Shown: positions 8,177 through 16,424 of the stretch, one piece after another | Layout of the letters: the number at the start of each line of letters is the position of its first letter | How positions within the stretch are numbered: the stretch's first letter is position 1 | Source: Nonomuraea harbinensis | Lineage (GTDB): Bacteria; Actinomycetota; Actinomycetes; Streptosporangiales; Streptosporangiaceae | DNA: 64,000 bases | Direction of reading: 5' to 3' | NCBI RefSeq assembly: GCF_019396385.1 | Contig: NZ_JAHKRN010000023.1 | Coordinates: 62,001-126,000 of the forward strand | Notes under the pieces: generated by a model | What the model was told of the DNA's origin: nothing | Database searches by the model: none | The model's input: only the letters and a program-made list of their open reading frames with translations | Made by a program: the position numbers and the translations under genes

Positions 8177-8871
8177 CGCAGAAGCTCCTCACGTACGGTC
8201 ACGGCCTGCTCCTCGCCGATCAGCCGGGTGACCTGGTGCCAGACGGGGTCCACGGCCGGGGAGAAGAGGTTGGCCCGGTTGACGCGGTCACGCCGCGCCA
8301 GGTCGCCGGAGGGCTCGGGCACGCCGCCGGCGACGAGCGCGAGCCAGTGGTCGAGGTAGGCGTCCACGGTGCCGCCGAGCTTGGCGAAGGCGTCCTCGGT
8401 GGCGCGGCACACCAGCATCCAGGGCGACATCATGGCCCGCTGCCGGGGATCGATGGCGGCGGGGGAGAGGCCGTCGAGCTGCCAGGCTCCGTCGAGCGGC
8501 TCGGTGAGCGGCAGGAAGCAGGCGTCCAGATACTCCAGGCTGACGGCCAGCTCGGCCCGCGGGATCAGGTCCAGGTGCATGGCGTGGTACTCGGCGGAGG
8601 CGACCGAGTCCAGCGTGAAGTGCGGCACCGCGGAGCCCGGACGGGTGAACACGAAGATCATGTGGCTGTCCAGCCCGATCTGCGGCACCACCAGGCCGAC
8701 CGCGACCGCCTTGTCGACGACGGTCTCCTCCGCGGGGCGCAGCACCCGCAGGCGGCCGACCGGGGCGGGCGACATCGGCGAGGTGAGCGGCACGTCGCGG
8801 GCCGGCCGGAGCTCCAGGGCGTCGGTCAGCCGCTCCAGGACGCGCTCACTCAGCGCTTCGGGCAGGCTCAT
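8173..8871 (-). CDS. Bilin-reductase/RCCR-superfamily-like protein (second copy)
   Basis: A 232-residue protein. ATG 8871 is preceded by GAGGAGACAGCC, a clear ribosome site, and overlaps the Rieske gene by 26 bp. The central part (VPHFTLD about 82-88, HLDLIPR 99-105) and the C-terminal MSPWMLVCR (148-156) with VDAYLDHWL (169-177) follow the order of strands and helices seen in red chlorophyll catabolite reductase and ferredoxin-dependent bilin reductases. The fit is weaker than for the protein at 10.9-11.7 kb. If correct, it would reduce a linear tetrapyrrole using ferredoxin; no ferredoxin gene is visible here. It could instead be an uncharacterised oxygenase partner. Confidence 0.55.
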   Translation of the reverse strand: MSLPEALSERVLERLTDALELRPARDVPLTSPMSPAPVGRLRVLRPAEETVVDKAVAVGLVVPQIGLDSHMIFVFTRPGSAVPHFTLDSVASAEYHAMHLDLIPRAELAVSLEYLDACFLPLTEPLDGAWQLDGLSPAAIDPRQRAMMSPWMLVCRATEDAFAKLGGTVDAYLDHWLALVAGGVPEPSGDLARRDRVNRANLFSPAVDPVWHQVTRLIGEEQAVTVREELLR

Positions 8872-9976
8872 GGCTGTCTCCTCGGGTCTTGTGCACCCAC
8901 GCACGGGCGAGTTCGGGATTGTCCCGGCGGGCCGGCGAAGGGATGACGGTGGCCTCGCGGCGCGGCACGTCCCCCATCACGATGTCGTCGCCGCCCAGCC
9001 ACCAGCCGTCGTCGATCAGCTCCTGGCGGCGCCGCCGGTAGGCGATCTGCAGGGCGTCGCTGCGCAGGTGCAGCTCGGCCGCGAGGTCGAAGGGCAGCAG
9101 TTCGGGCCGCTGCGACTCCACCACCACCCGGTCCTGTTCGAAGATCCGCTGGATCCGCTTGACGGCGTTGCGGTCGGCCCACTTGCCGGTGAAGAAGTTG
9201 CGGTAGCCGACGAGCTTCACCATGGTGCGGCCCTGGGAGATCGGGATGTTGTGGTCGTACATGATCAGGTCGCCGAACGGGAGCCGGATGTGCAGCTTGA
9301 CCACGTTCGGCAGGTACCAGCCGTTGGTGACCACGACGGGGTCGAGGCGCTTGGGGGACAGCATGCCCCACAGGCCCTTCGGGGCCGGCGGGTTGAGCAG
9401 GATGTCGGCCTCCGCGTGCCATTCGCCCTGCGTCACCTCGTAGTCCGGGATCTCCGGCTTGTCGGGGTTGCCGAAGGCGGTGCCGTGCACGAACGGGGTG
9501 TGCGCCGCGTCCACGACGTTCTCCATCGCCCGCTCGTAGTTCGCCTCGACGACGGTCTGCCAGTAGACGGCGCGGAAGGCGGGGTCGTCGTGCTCGGCCA
9601 TGTGCGGGATCGGCGGGCGCTTGTCCTCGGGCAGGTCGCCCAGATAGGCCCAGACCAGGCCGTACTTCTCGACGATCGGGTAGGCGTCGACCCGGGCCTT
9701 CTTCGGGATGCCGCGGCCGGGCGGGTTCGCCGGGATCTTCACGCAGGTGCCGTCGGGCTCGTACTCCCAGCCGTGGTACGGGCAGGCGACGCGGTCCTCG
9801 ACCAGCGTGCCCAGCGACAGGGCCCCGCCCCGGTGCACGCACAGGTCGGACAGGCAGGCCACCGAGCCGTCGCGCCGCCGCCAGATCACGAAGTCCTGCC
9901 CGAGGCAGGTGACCTTGCGCGGCCGGTGCTCGACGACGTGGCTGAACTCGATCGCGTACCAGAAGTTCTTAAGCAT
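8846..9976 (-). CDS. Rieske non-heme iron oxygenase, pheophorbide a oxygenase-like
   Basis: A 376-residue Rieske oxygenase. The 2Fe-2S ligands are Cys46-x-His48 and Cys65-x2-His68. The mononuclear iron site reads NVVDAAHTPFVH, with Asp156, His159 and His164. Start ATG 9976 follows GGAGGAAGC. The protein resembles the oxygenase group with vanillate demethylase, phthalate dioxygenase and plant pheophorbide a oxygenase (PaO). It lacks the C-terminal membrane anchors of plant PaO and shows no C-terminal CxxC. Overlaps of 8 and 26 bp with its neighbours couple it to the chlorophyllase-like and bilin-reductase-like genes. I infer oxygenation of an aromatic or tetrapyrrole ring; electron donors must come from elsewhere. 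Confidence 0.85.
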   Translation of the reverse strand: MLKNFWYAIEFSHVVEHRPRKVTCLGQDFVIWRRRDGSVACLSDLCVHRGGALSLGTLVEDRVACPYHGWEYEPDGTCVKIPANPPGRGIPKKARVDAYPIVEKYGLVWAYLGDLPEDKRPPIPHMAEHDDPAFRAVYWQTVVEANYERAMENVVDAAHTPFVHGTAFGNPDKPEIPDYEVTQGEWHAEADILLNPPAPKGLWGMLSPKRLDPVVVTNGWYLPNVVKLHIRLPFGDLIMYDHNIPISQGRTMVKLVGYRNFFTGKWADRNAVKRIQRIFEQDRVVVESQRPELLPFDLAAELHLRSDALQIAYRRRRQELIDDGWWLGGDDIVMGDVPRREATVIPSPARRDNPELARAWVHKTRGDSHEPARSAE

Positions 9977-10877
9977 GCTTCCTCCTTACGGGCAGGCCGG
10001 ACAGGACGGCCCGTGCCTCCGGATCGTCGTGCAGATGGGTACGGAGGAACGCGGTGACCAGCCGGGCCAGTTCGGGCCGGGGCTGGGCGGAGGCCGGCAG
10101 ATCCAGGAAGGCGCGCGCGGCCGTCGGATCCACCGGGTCGGCGATCATGAAGTGGTTGGCGCCGTCGAACACGGCCAGCAGGTGCTCGCCGTCGCCGAGC
10201 GCCTCCTCGAAGGTCCGGGTGACGGGGTCCGTGGCGTGCCCGTCCTGGCCGTAGCGGTCGGCGCTGCCCATGATGACGCCGTCGCGGGTGCCGACCGACA
10301 GCAGCACGGGGCAGTCGGCCTGGGCGGGCACCACGGTGCCCGCGGGCCAGCCCAGCATGGTGGCGACCATGGTGTGCGCCCCGTAGGAGAAGACCGCCTT
10401 GACGCCGGGGAAGAACCTGGCCGACTGCATCGCCACCGTGCCGCCGGCGGAGTGGCCGCCGATGGCCACCCGGTCGAGGTCGAGCACGCCCTTGAGCAGC
10501 TCGATCTCCGCCAGCGAGGCCAGGACGGCGCCGATGGCCGGGCAGGTCGGGCGGGTGCCGTACCGCCCGGGGGCCGCGGCCTCCAGGTCGACGCCGGGGG
10601 TGAGCCCGTACTCGCCGCCGAACAGCTCGCCCACCCGGTCGAACGTCACGCACACGAACCCGGCAGCGGCGATCTCGACCGCGAGCCAGCGGTAGGCGTC
10701 CTGCCCGACGTTGATCCCGGACAGGAACAGGACGACCGGGTACGGTCCGCCGTCGGGCGGGAACGTGCCGGTCAGACGGTCGCCCTCGGCGGCCGCCGGG
10801 TAGTGGACCTTGAGATGAGCGGTGCCGAACGGCGGCTCGCCACCCGTCTCCGCGGCCCACCACAGCGATCTGATCAC
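9969..10877 (-). CDS. Chlorophyllase-like alpha/beta hydrolase
   Basis: A 302-residue hydrolase starting with GTG at 10877, which overlaps the previous stop as GTGA. The nucleophile elbow GHSAGG holds Ser143, with Asp199 in VGTRDG and His242 in GANHFMI as likely triad partners. The segment PYPVVLFLSG followed by WLAVEIAAAGFVCVTF matches the layout of plant chlorophyllases, which have YPVV, HG, SHGF and GHSRGG at the same spacing. Chlorophyllase removes phytol from chlorophyll or pheophytin. Dienelactone hydrolase or PAF-acetylhydrolase-like esterases share this fold and are the alternative. Its place next to a Rieske oxygenase and RCCR-like proteins supports a role in tetrapyrrole breakdown. 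Confidence 0.75.
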   Translation of the reverse strand: MIRSLWWAAETGGEPPFGTAHLKVHYPAAAEGDRLTGTFPPDGGPYPVVLFLSGINVGQDAYRWLAVEIAAAGFVCVTFDRVGELFGGEYGLTPGVDLEAAAPGRYGTRPTCPAIGAVLASLAEIELLKGVLDLDRVAIGGHSAGGTVAMQSARFFPGVKAVFSYGAHTMVATMLGWPAGTVVPAQADCPVLLSVGTRDGVIMGSADRYGQDGHATDPVTRTFEEALGDGEHLLAVFDGANHFMIADPVDPTAARAFLDLPASAQPRPELARLVTAFLRTHLHDDPEARAVLSGLPVRRKHA

Positions 10878-11680
10878 GACGGCCTCGGCAGCACCCGGTC
10901 GCCGCCCCACAGGGCGCGGACGAGCTTGCCGGTCAGCTCCTCGCCGAAGAACCGCACGCCCATGACGTTGGCCGGGTCGCGGTCGGCGATGTTGCGGCGG
11001 ATGGCCAGGTCGGTGGCGGCGAGCGCCAGCCGCCGCTCCTCGGGTACGGGCTCGGCCTCGTCCACCCAGGTCAGCCAGCGGTCCACGCGGTCGTCGAGCA
11101 GCTTCGCGACCAGGTCGATGTTGTCCTGGGCGCGGGGGAAGGAGTAGCAGTGCGCGACGGGCGACAGACCGGCCCGGATGAACCCGGCGCGGCTGGTGAA
11201 CCAGGTGAAGTCCGGGTGCTCCTCCTTGAACCGGAGCCAGTCGGCGTCGAGCGGCGCGTAGTAGCGGTCGTAGTAGTCGCCGTCCTCGGTCAGGTTCACC
11301 CGGGGGATCGCGTCGGTGTAGAACCAGCCCTCCGGCCACACCAGCAGCGCGATGCCCAGGTGCGGCACGTCGATCTGCGGGCCGAGCCACACGGTCAGGT
11401 GCAGGTTGGCGAAGCTCGCCGTGGGGTTGCCCAGCCAGGAGTGGACCATCCAGTCCACCTCCGGGCCGGTGTAGGCCTCGATCCGGCCGCCGGGGCCGTC
11501 GGGGTAGGTGCCGTAGCTGTCGAACTGCTCGCTCGACGGGTCCCGGGTGAGCACGAACTTCGCCTCGATCCTGGCTTTGAGCCGGGCGAGGATGCCGCGC
11601 ATCTGCTCGAAGGTCTCGGTGACGTCGACCACCGGGGACTCGTCGAGCATCTGCTCGACGTGCTGAAGCGTTTCCTTCAC
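10874..11680 (-). CDS. Red chlorophyll catabolite reductase (RCCR)-like protein
   Basis: A 268-residue protein and first gene of the seven-gene operon; GTG 11680 with GGGAAG eight bases upstream. It carries, in the same order and spacing as plant RCCR, VDWMVHSWL (75-83; RCCR has VDFVLGSWL), a VPH strand (105-107; RCCR APN), DYYDRYYAP (135-143; RCCR DYLKTFYED), FIRAGLSPVA (167-176; RCCR YIRSVVSPTA) and an acidic helix DDRVDRW (196-202). RCCR reduces the open-chain product of PaO with ferredoxin. The RCCR comparison is from memory, so identities must be verified. One RCCR active-site acidic residue seems replaced by Ala in LGIALLVW. Operator 3 lies 31 bp upstream. Confidence 0.7.
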   Translation of the reverse strand: MKETLQHVEQMLDESPVVDVTETFEQMRGILARLKARIEAKFVLTRDPSSEQFDSYGTYPDGPGGRIEAYTGPEVDWMVHSWLGNPTASFANLHLTVWLGPQIDVPHLGIALLVWPEGWFYTDAIPRVNLTEDGDYYDRYYAPLDADWLRFKEEHPDFTWFTSRAGFIRAGLSPVAHCYSFPRAQDNIDLVAKLLDDRVDRWLTWVDEAEPVPEERRLALAATDLAIRRNIADRDPANVMGVRFFGEELTGKLVRALWGGDRVLPRPS

Positions 11681-11710
11681 AGCTGATCTTCCCCAGTCTG
11701 TTACCGGTAA

Positions 11711-11725
11711 AGAAACGGTGTTTCC
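11711..11725. promoter_or_regulatory. IclR-type operator 3 (AGAAAC-GGT-GTTTCC)
   Basis: A one-mismatch copy of the palindrome, 31 bp ahead of the RCCR-like start and after the end of the Dabb gene. It is placed to control the seven-gene operon 11680-5815. A short palindrome TTACCGGTAA immediately precedes it (11701-11710). Confidence 0.65.
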
Positions 11726-11770
11726 TTTGCAGGATCCCCCGAAAGCGTGACCCGTGTCCAGGACATCGGG

Positions 11771-12052
11771 CTATCCCTCGTGATCGACGACCGCCCGCGC
11801 GGCCAGCCTCGGACGCAGCCAACCGGCCAGCTCCAGGTGGTCGGGGTGCTCCTGGTAGCCGCGCAGCTCGTCGGCGGACTCGTGCCTGGTGACCAGGCAC
11901 AGGTCGTAGGAGACGGGCGAGTGGACCACGTCCAGGTGCGCGGAGAGCTCCCTGATCTGCGGCACCCTGCCCGCCAGCGCTTCGAGCCGCTCCTTGGCCT
12001 CGGGCGCGTCGGCGGGATCGGTGAACTTCATCAGCACGACGTGGGTCAGCAC
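11771..12052 (-). CDS. Dabb (stress-responsive A/B barrel) domain protein
   Basis: A 93-residue protein starting with GTG 12052 behind GGAGG. The opening MLTHVVLMKFTDPADAPEAK and a later VHSPVSYDLCLVTRHES segment are typical of dimeric alpha-beta barrel (Dabb) proteins, small homodimers related to EthD and antibiotic-biosynthesis monooxygenases. The family often handles hydrophobic ring compounds as isomerase, cyclase or cofactor-free monooxygenase. It is a single-gene unit between operators 3 and 4, divergent from the nitrilase, so it should be induced with the pathway. The reaction is unknown. Confidence 0.8.
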   Translation of the reverse strand: MLTHVVLMKFTDPADAPEAKERLEALAGRVPQIRELSAHLDVVHSPVSYDLCLVTRHESADELRGYQEHPDHLELAGWLRPRLAARAVVDHEG

Positions 12053-12102
12053 AGGCTGCCTCCTCTGGACATCTCGCCCTGTTTCGCGAGATTGTAGGCA
12101 TT

Positions 12103-12117
12103 GGAAACGCCGTTTCT
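12103..12117. promoter_or_regulatory. IclR-type operator 4 (GGAAAC-GCC-GTTTCT)
   Basis: A one-mismatch copy of the palindrome in the divergent gap between the Dabb and nitrilase genes, 23 bp before the nitrilase start. It shares the preceding CATTG with sites 1 and 2, so conservation extends beyond the palindrome. Confidence 0.65.
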
Positions 12118-12139
12118 CTAGATGTAACAGGGAGGCGCT

Positions 12140-13678
12140 GTGGTGCGCGTCGCCGCGGTGCAGTTCGAGGCCGGCCAGGACGTCGCCGCGAACCTCGCCA
12201 CCAGCCTTCGCATGATCGGCGAGGCCGCCGGCCGCGGCGCCGAGCTGATCGTGTTACCCGAGTTCTGCAACCATCTGTCCTGGTACGAGAGCCGCGAGCA
12301 CGCCCGCGCGATGGCCTGCCGGCACGGGGACCCCTTCCTGACGGCCGTGGCCGGCGCCGCCCGACGGCACCGCGCCCACGTCAAGATCGGCGTCACCCTG
12401 GCCCGCGACGACGGCCGCACCACCGGCGCGTCCCTCCTCTACGGCCCCGGCGGCGAGCTGCTGGGCGAGGCGGACAAGCAGATCCTGATGGGCGCCGAGA
12501 ACGACCACCTCGACCCGGCGACCGCCCCCGGCCCGGTGGTGGACACCGCCGCCGGCCGCGTCGGCATGTACGCCTGCATGGAAGGCGTCATCAACGAGGT
12601 CACCAGAGGGCTGGCGGTGCGTGGCGCGCAGATCCTGCTCAACAGCCTGAACTCGTTCGCCACCGACGAGGCCTCGCTGCACGTCCCGGTCCGCGCGGCC
12701 GAGAACAAGGTGTGGGTCGTCGCCGCCAACAAGGTCGGCCCGCTGATCCCCGCCGACCGGCTGGCGCAGGTCGGCGCCGGTCTCGGGGTGCCGGTCGGCT
12801 GGCTGCACGGCGCGGGCGAGAGCCAGATCGTCGCCCCGGACGGCACCGTCGTGGCCCGGGCCCCGCGCACCGGCGAGGCCGTGGTGGTCGCCGACATCGA
12901 CCCGGCCGCCGCCGACGCCGGCCGCGCCCGCCTCCTCGCCACCCGCCGTCCCGCCCGCTACGCCGCCATCACCCGGCCCCCGCGCGGCCGCACCGCCCCG
13001 CCGGGCGCGGCCGTCCTCCCGGTCGCGGTGGTCCGCGCCGGCGCCCCCGCCGTCCGCCGGGCCGCCCGCGACGGCGCCCTGCTCATCGTCCTGCCGGAAG
13101 GCTCCCCGCTGTCGGCTGCGGAGGCCTCGGCAGCGGTACGGGACACGCCGGCCCATGTGGTGACCGGCACCGGTGCCCTGGTGAACGCCACCGGCGAGGC
13201 GCCTGCGGCCGAGGCCGGCCCCTGCCCGATCCACCGGTTGCCCTGGGGACGGCTGGCGATCGTCGCCGGTGCGGACGCGCGGCATCCGGAGGAGTTCCGG
13301 CTGGCGGCGCTGGCCGACGCCGACGTGGTCGCGGTCCCGTACACCGCCAGGGAGCCGTGGGAGCTGCGGCTCGGCCTGCTGGAGAGGGCGGCGGAGAACC
13401 GGCTCAACCTGGTGGTGGCCGGGCAGGACGGCCCGGACGGGGTGGCGGGGCTCGTCCTGGCCGCGCCCCGGGACTTCACGCTCTGGACCGCCTGGGAGGG
13501 GCCGTTCACCGGCCGCATCAGCCACCCCGTGGTGACCACGGTGAAGAACGCGGACGAGGTCGCGCACGCCGTGGTGTGGCCGGAGCAGGCGGTCAACCGG
13601 CACGTCTCCCGGGGCACCGACCTGGTGGACGGCCGCCCCTGGCACCTGTCCGGAGCCTTGCTCGGCCAGGCAGGCTGA
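12140..13678 (+). CDS. Tandem nitrilase-superfamily protein, second domain lacking the catalytic cysteine
   Basis: A 512-residue protein made of two carbon-nitrogen hydrolase domains. The first has a full Glu-Lys-Cys triad: Glu41 in LPEF, Lys113 in ADKQ and Cys146 in YACMEG. The second domain (about 290-500) keeps LPEG but reads AIVAGADARHPEE where the cysteine should be, so it looks catalytically dead. Single-domain nitrilases are about 270-350 residues, hence this is a fusion or internal duplication. GTG 12140 follows GGGAGG; GTG 12143 is possible. It probably hydrolyses an amide or ring-opened imide in the pathway, for instance a maleamate-like product, which is inference. Confidence 0.85.
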   Translation: MVRVAAVQFEAGQDVAANLATSLRMIGEAAGRGAELIVLPEFCNHLSWYESREHARAMACRHGDPFLTAVAGAARRHRAHVKIGVTLARDDGRTTGASLLYGPGGELLGEADKQILMGAENDHLDPATAPGPVVDTAAGRVGMYACMEGVINEVTRGLAVRGAQILLNSLNSFATDEASLHVPVRAAENKVWVVAANKVGPLIPADRLAQVGAGLGVPVGWLHGAGESQIVAPDGTVVARAPRTGEAVVVADIDPAAADAGRARLLATRRPARYAAITRPPRGRTAPPGAAVLPVAVVRAGAPAVRRAARDGALLIVLPEGSPLSAAEASAAVRDTPAHVVTGTGALVNATGEAPAAEAGPCPIHRLPWGRLAIVAGADARHPEEFRLAALADADVVAVPYTAREPWELRLGLLERAAENRLNLVVAGQDGPDGVAGLVLAAPRDFTLWTAWEGPFTGRISHPVVTTVKNADEVAHAVVWPEQAVNRHVSRGTDLVDGRPWHLSGALLGQAG

Positions 13679-13703
13679 CGAGCACCGGGTCGGTGCTCGT
13701 CAG
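13675..13703. terminator. Bidirectional hairpin terminator holding both stop codons
   Basis: A perfect 12-bp stem, CTGACGAGCACC (13675-13686) with GGTGCTCGTCAG (13692-13703), and a 5-base loop. It sits between the convergent nitrilase and aldehyde dehydrogenase genes and contains the stop codon of each. Confidence 0.85.
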
Positions 13704-15118
13704 GCCGGGTAGGCGGTCGCGGGCAGGCCGGCGCCGCCGTCGCGGAAGGCCGCGGGGGCGTGGACGACCGCGCTCTGGACGTACTCCAGCAGCCCTTCTT
13801 CGCCGTACTCCCGGCCGTAGCCGCTGCGCTTGACACCGCCGAAGGGGGCGCGCAGGGACATGCCGGTGCGGTTGTGGGTGTTGACGAAGACGTAGCCGGC
13901 TTCGAGGCGGGCGGCCAGGTCGAAGGCGCGGTCCTCGTCGGCGGACCACACCGAGGCGGCGAGGCCGAGATCCCCCGCGTTGGCCCTGGCCGGCAGCTCC
14001 TCCTCGGTGTCGTAGGGCAGCAACGGCACCGCCGGGCCGAACTGCTCCTCGGTGACCAGGGGCGCCTGGTCGTCCAGCCCGGTCACGAGGGTTGGGGTCA
14101 CGAAATATCCGGATTCAAGGTCGCCGACTGCACGCCCGAGCGGCACCGCCGTACCCCCACGGGAGAGCGACCCCGCGACCAGCGCCCGGATCCGGTCGGC
14201 GGCCGGGCCGGAGATGACCGGCCCCATGGTGACCCCGGGCGTGAGCGGATCGCCGACGACCAGGACCCGCTCCGCCGCCGCCGTGTACGCCTCGGTGAAC
14301 TCCGCCATCCGGGCGCGCGGCACGTACAGCCGTTTGGCGGCCATGCACACCTGCCCGCTGGTCGCGAACGTCGCCATGACCAGCCGCTCGTAGTCGTCGC
14401 CGGACAGCGCGAAGTCCGGCAGGAAGATCGCCGGGTCGTTGCCGCCGAGCTCCATGACCGAAGGCGTGAGCATCGAACCGGCCGCCGCCGCGATCTCCCG
14501 CCCGGCCGCGTCGCCGCCGGTGAAGGCCACCTTGCGGACCGCCGGGTGGGTGACGAGCGCCCGTCCGGCCGGCGCGCCCCCGTGCACCACCTCCACCGCG
14601 GGCAGCGCCGCAGCCACCTCGCTCACGGCCAGCGGCGCCAGCGGCGACGGCTTGAGCACCGCCGCGTTGCCCGCCGCCAGCGCGGGCGCCAGCTTGACCA
14701 TGGCCAGGATGACCGGGGCGTTCCACGGCGTGACGCACCCCACCACCCCGTACGGTGCGCGCCGCACGACCAGACGGCCCGCGGCGTCGTCGATCTCGGC
14801 CGGGGCGAGCACCCGGGGCGCGTTGTCGCACACCCAGCGCAGGTACGTGAGCGCGAACGAGATCTCGCCCCGGCAGTCGGCCAGCGGCTTGCCCGACTCG
14901 CGCGCGAGGAGCACGGCCAGCTCGCCGGTCCTGCCGTCGATGACCCCCGCGGCCTCCCGCAGCACGGCCACCCGATCCCCGATCGGCCGCGCCGCCCACT
15001 CCCGCCGCACCTCGGCGACCCGCCGTACCGCCGCGTCGACGCCGTCCGCGCCGGTGACGGGGATCCGGCCCACTACCTCGGCGACCCGTGCGGGATTCTC
15101 CCGCCTGATCACGTCCAT
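13700..15118 (-). CDS. Aldehyde dehydrogenase (first of two)
   Basis: A 472-residue NAD(P)-dependent aldehyde dehydrogenase. TPWNAPVILAMVKLAPALAAGN gives the cofactor fold; VMELGGNDP holds the general-base Glu and SGQVCMAAKR the catalytic Cys; the C-terminal PFGGVKRSGYGREYG is typical. ATG 15118 follows GGGAGGTGTG and is preferred over the GTG four codons upstream. It is the last gene of the second catabolic operon but is separated from the FAD monooxygenase by 160 bp. It oxidises an aldehyde to the acid, possibly a semialdehyde from ring cleavage. Sequence alone does not fix the substrate. Confidence 0.92.
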   Translation of the reverse strand: MDVIRRENPARVAEVVGRIPVTGADGVDAAVRRVAEVRREWAARPIGDRVAVLREAAGVIDGRTGELAVLLARESGKPLADCRGEISFALTYLRWVCDNAPRVLAPAEIDDAAGRLVVRRAPYGVVGCVTPWNAPVILAMVKLAPALAAGNAAVLKPSPLAPLAVSEVAAALPAVEVVHGGAPAGRALVTHPAVRKVAFTGGDAAGREIAAAAGSMLTPSVMELGGNDPAIFLPDFALSGDDYERLVMATFATSGQVCMAAKRLYVPRARMAEFTEAYTAAAERVLVVGDPLTPGVTMGPVISGPAADRIRALVAGSLSRGGTAVPLGRAVGDLESGYFVTPTLVTGLDDQAPLVTEEQFGPAVPLLPYDTEEELPARANAGDLGLAASVWSADEDRAFDLAARLEAGYVFVNTHNRTGMSLRAPFGGVKRSGYGREYGEEGLLEYVQSAVVHAPAAFRDGGAGLPATAYPA

Positions 15119-15144
15119 CACACCTCCCACCTCGGCCCGTCGCC

Positions 15145-15197
15145 CTCCTGCGGAGTGTGGTGGGCGCGGGGATCCGTCCCCCGCCTCTCCTGCGGAG
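15145..15197. repeat. Two copies of the short palindrome CTCCTGCGGAG
   Basis: Identical 11-base elements at 15145-15155 and 15187-15197, each able to form a 4-bp stem around TGC, in the 160-bp gap between the aldehyde dehydrogenase and FAD monooxygenase genes. They may be processing sites or an operator pair; nothing proves either. Confidence 0.4.
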
Positions 15198-15278
15198 GAG
15201 CGGTACGCGGAGGTTCGTCCGGGCCGGCGACCGTTAAGGGGCGGCTCTCCCGGGGGCGGCTTCCGTCCGGCGGCACCT

Positions 15279-16424
15279 TCAGGTCTCCCTGAGCGAGGTG
15301 ATGAGGCAGGCGCGCAGCAAATGCGCCCTGGCGGCCTCCGGGTCGGCGGCCAGGGCGCGGAGTTCGGCGTGGTGGGCGGCGGGGTCGGCCGAGCGCAGCT
15401 TCTCCCAGTTGCCGTGGCTGATCGCGCGCACGTGCTGGAGCGCCACCTGCCGCCGCCTCGCGGCGACCGCGTCTACCGCGTCGACCGCCCCGGGATCGTC
15501 CTGGAGCAGGGCGCCGGCGAGCAGGACCGCGTCGTGGATGCCGCTGTTCATGCCGAGACCGCCCAGCGGGTTGTTGACGTGGGCCGCGTCCCCGGCCAGC
15601 AGGACGGGCCCGTGCCGGAAACGGGCGGCCACCCGCTGGTGGACCCGGTAGAGCGAGGCGTGCGCGACCTTCCAGTCACGCCCGGGGTCGGCGACGGCCC
15701 GCAGCCGACCGGCCAGCCGGGCGAGCTCCGCCTCGTCGGAGGTGCCGCCGGGGGTGGGCAGCAGCACCCGCCAGTGGTCGGGCGTGCGCAGCAGGACGAG
15801 CCACTCCCCGGGGTCGAAGACGTAGTTGATCGGCGCGATGCCCGGCAGCAGCCCGTCCAGGTCCTCGTCCGAGGAGGCCACCAGGAACCGCTCCGGGTAC
15901 GTGATGCCTTCGAACGGGATCCCGAGCGCCCGCCGTACCGCGGAGTGGGCGCCGTCGGCGGCGATCAGCCGGTCGGCGGCGAACCGCGCGCCGCCCGCGG
16001 TGGTCACCAGCACGCCGCCGCCGCGCGGCAGGACCTCGCGGACCGCCGACCCGAACAGCACCTCGCCGCCGTGCCGGACCAGGTGCTCCATCAGGATCGG
16101 GGTCAGCTTGCTCTGCTCGCACTGCACCCGGTACGGGTACGGCGTGTCCGCGGCGAGCACGCCCATGTCGAGGGTGGCGATGGCGCCGCCCCGCCGGTCG
16201 CGGTACTGGAAGGTACGCGCGACCAGGCCGAGGGCCATCAGCTCCGGCAGCACGCCGAGCCCGGCGAGCATCTCCAGCGTGGGCGGGTGGAAGGTGGAGG
16301 CCCGCGACTCGGCGGCCAGGCCAGGCCCCGCCTCCAGGACGGTCACCGGCACCCCGCCGCGCGCCAGGGTGAGCGCCGCGGTGAGCCCCACCGGCCCGGC
16401 CCCGGCGACCAGCACGCGGCTCAC
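15279..16424 (-). CDS. FAD-dependent (group A) aromatic monooxygenase
   Basis: A 381-residue flavoprotein hydroxylase. The dinucleotide motif VAGAGPVGLTAAL is at the N-terminus, DGAHSAVRRALG in the middle, and GDAAHVNNPLGGLGMNSGIHDA marks the second FAD-binding motif. These are features of the 4-hydroxybenzoate/3-hydroxyphenylpropionate hydroxylase group, which uses NAD(P)H and oxygen to hydroxylate a ring. GTG 16424 overlaps the stop of the aldehyde dehydrogenase as GTGA, so it is translated from the same message. Its substrate is presumably a hydroxylated ring or pyrrole-type compound of this pathway. Confidence 0.88.
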   Translation of the reverse strand: MSRVLVAGAGPVGLTAALTLARGGVPVTVLEAGPGLAAESRASTFHPPTLEMLAGLGVLPELMALGLVARTFQYRDRRGGAIATLDMGVLAADTPYPYRVQCEQSKLTPILMEHLVRHGGEVLFGSAVREVLPRGGGVLVTTAGGARFAADRLIAADGAHSAVRRALGIPFEGITYPERFLVASSDEDLDGLLPGIAPINYVFDPGEWLVLLRTPDHWRVLLPTPGGTSDEAELARLAGRLRAVADPGRDWKVAHASLYRVHQRVAARFRHGPVLLAGDAAHVNNPLGGLGMNSGIHDAVLLAGALLQDDPGAVDAVDAVAARRRQVALQHVRAISHGNWEKLRSADPAAHHAELRALAADPEAARAHLLRACLITSLRET

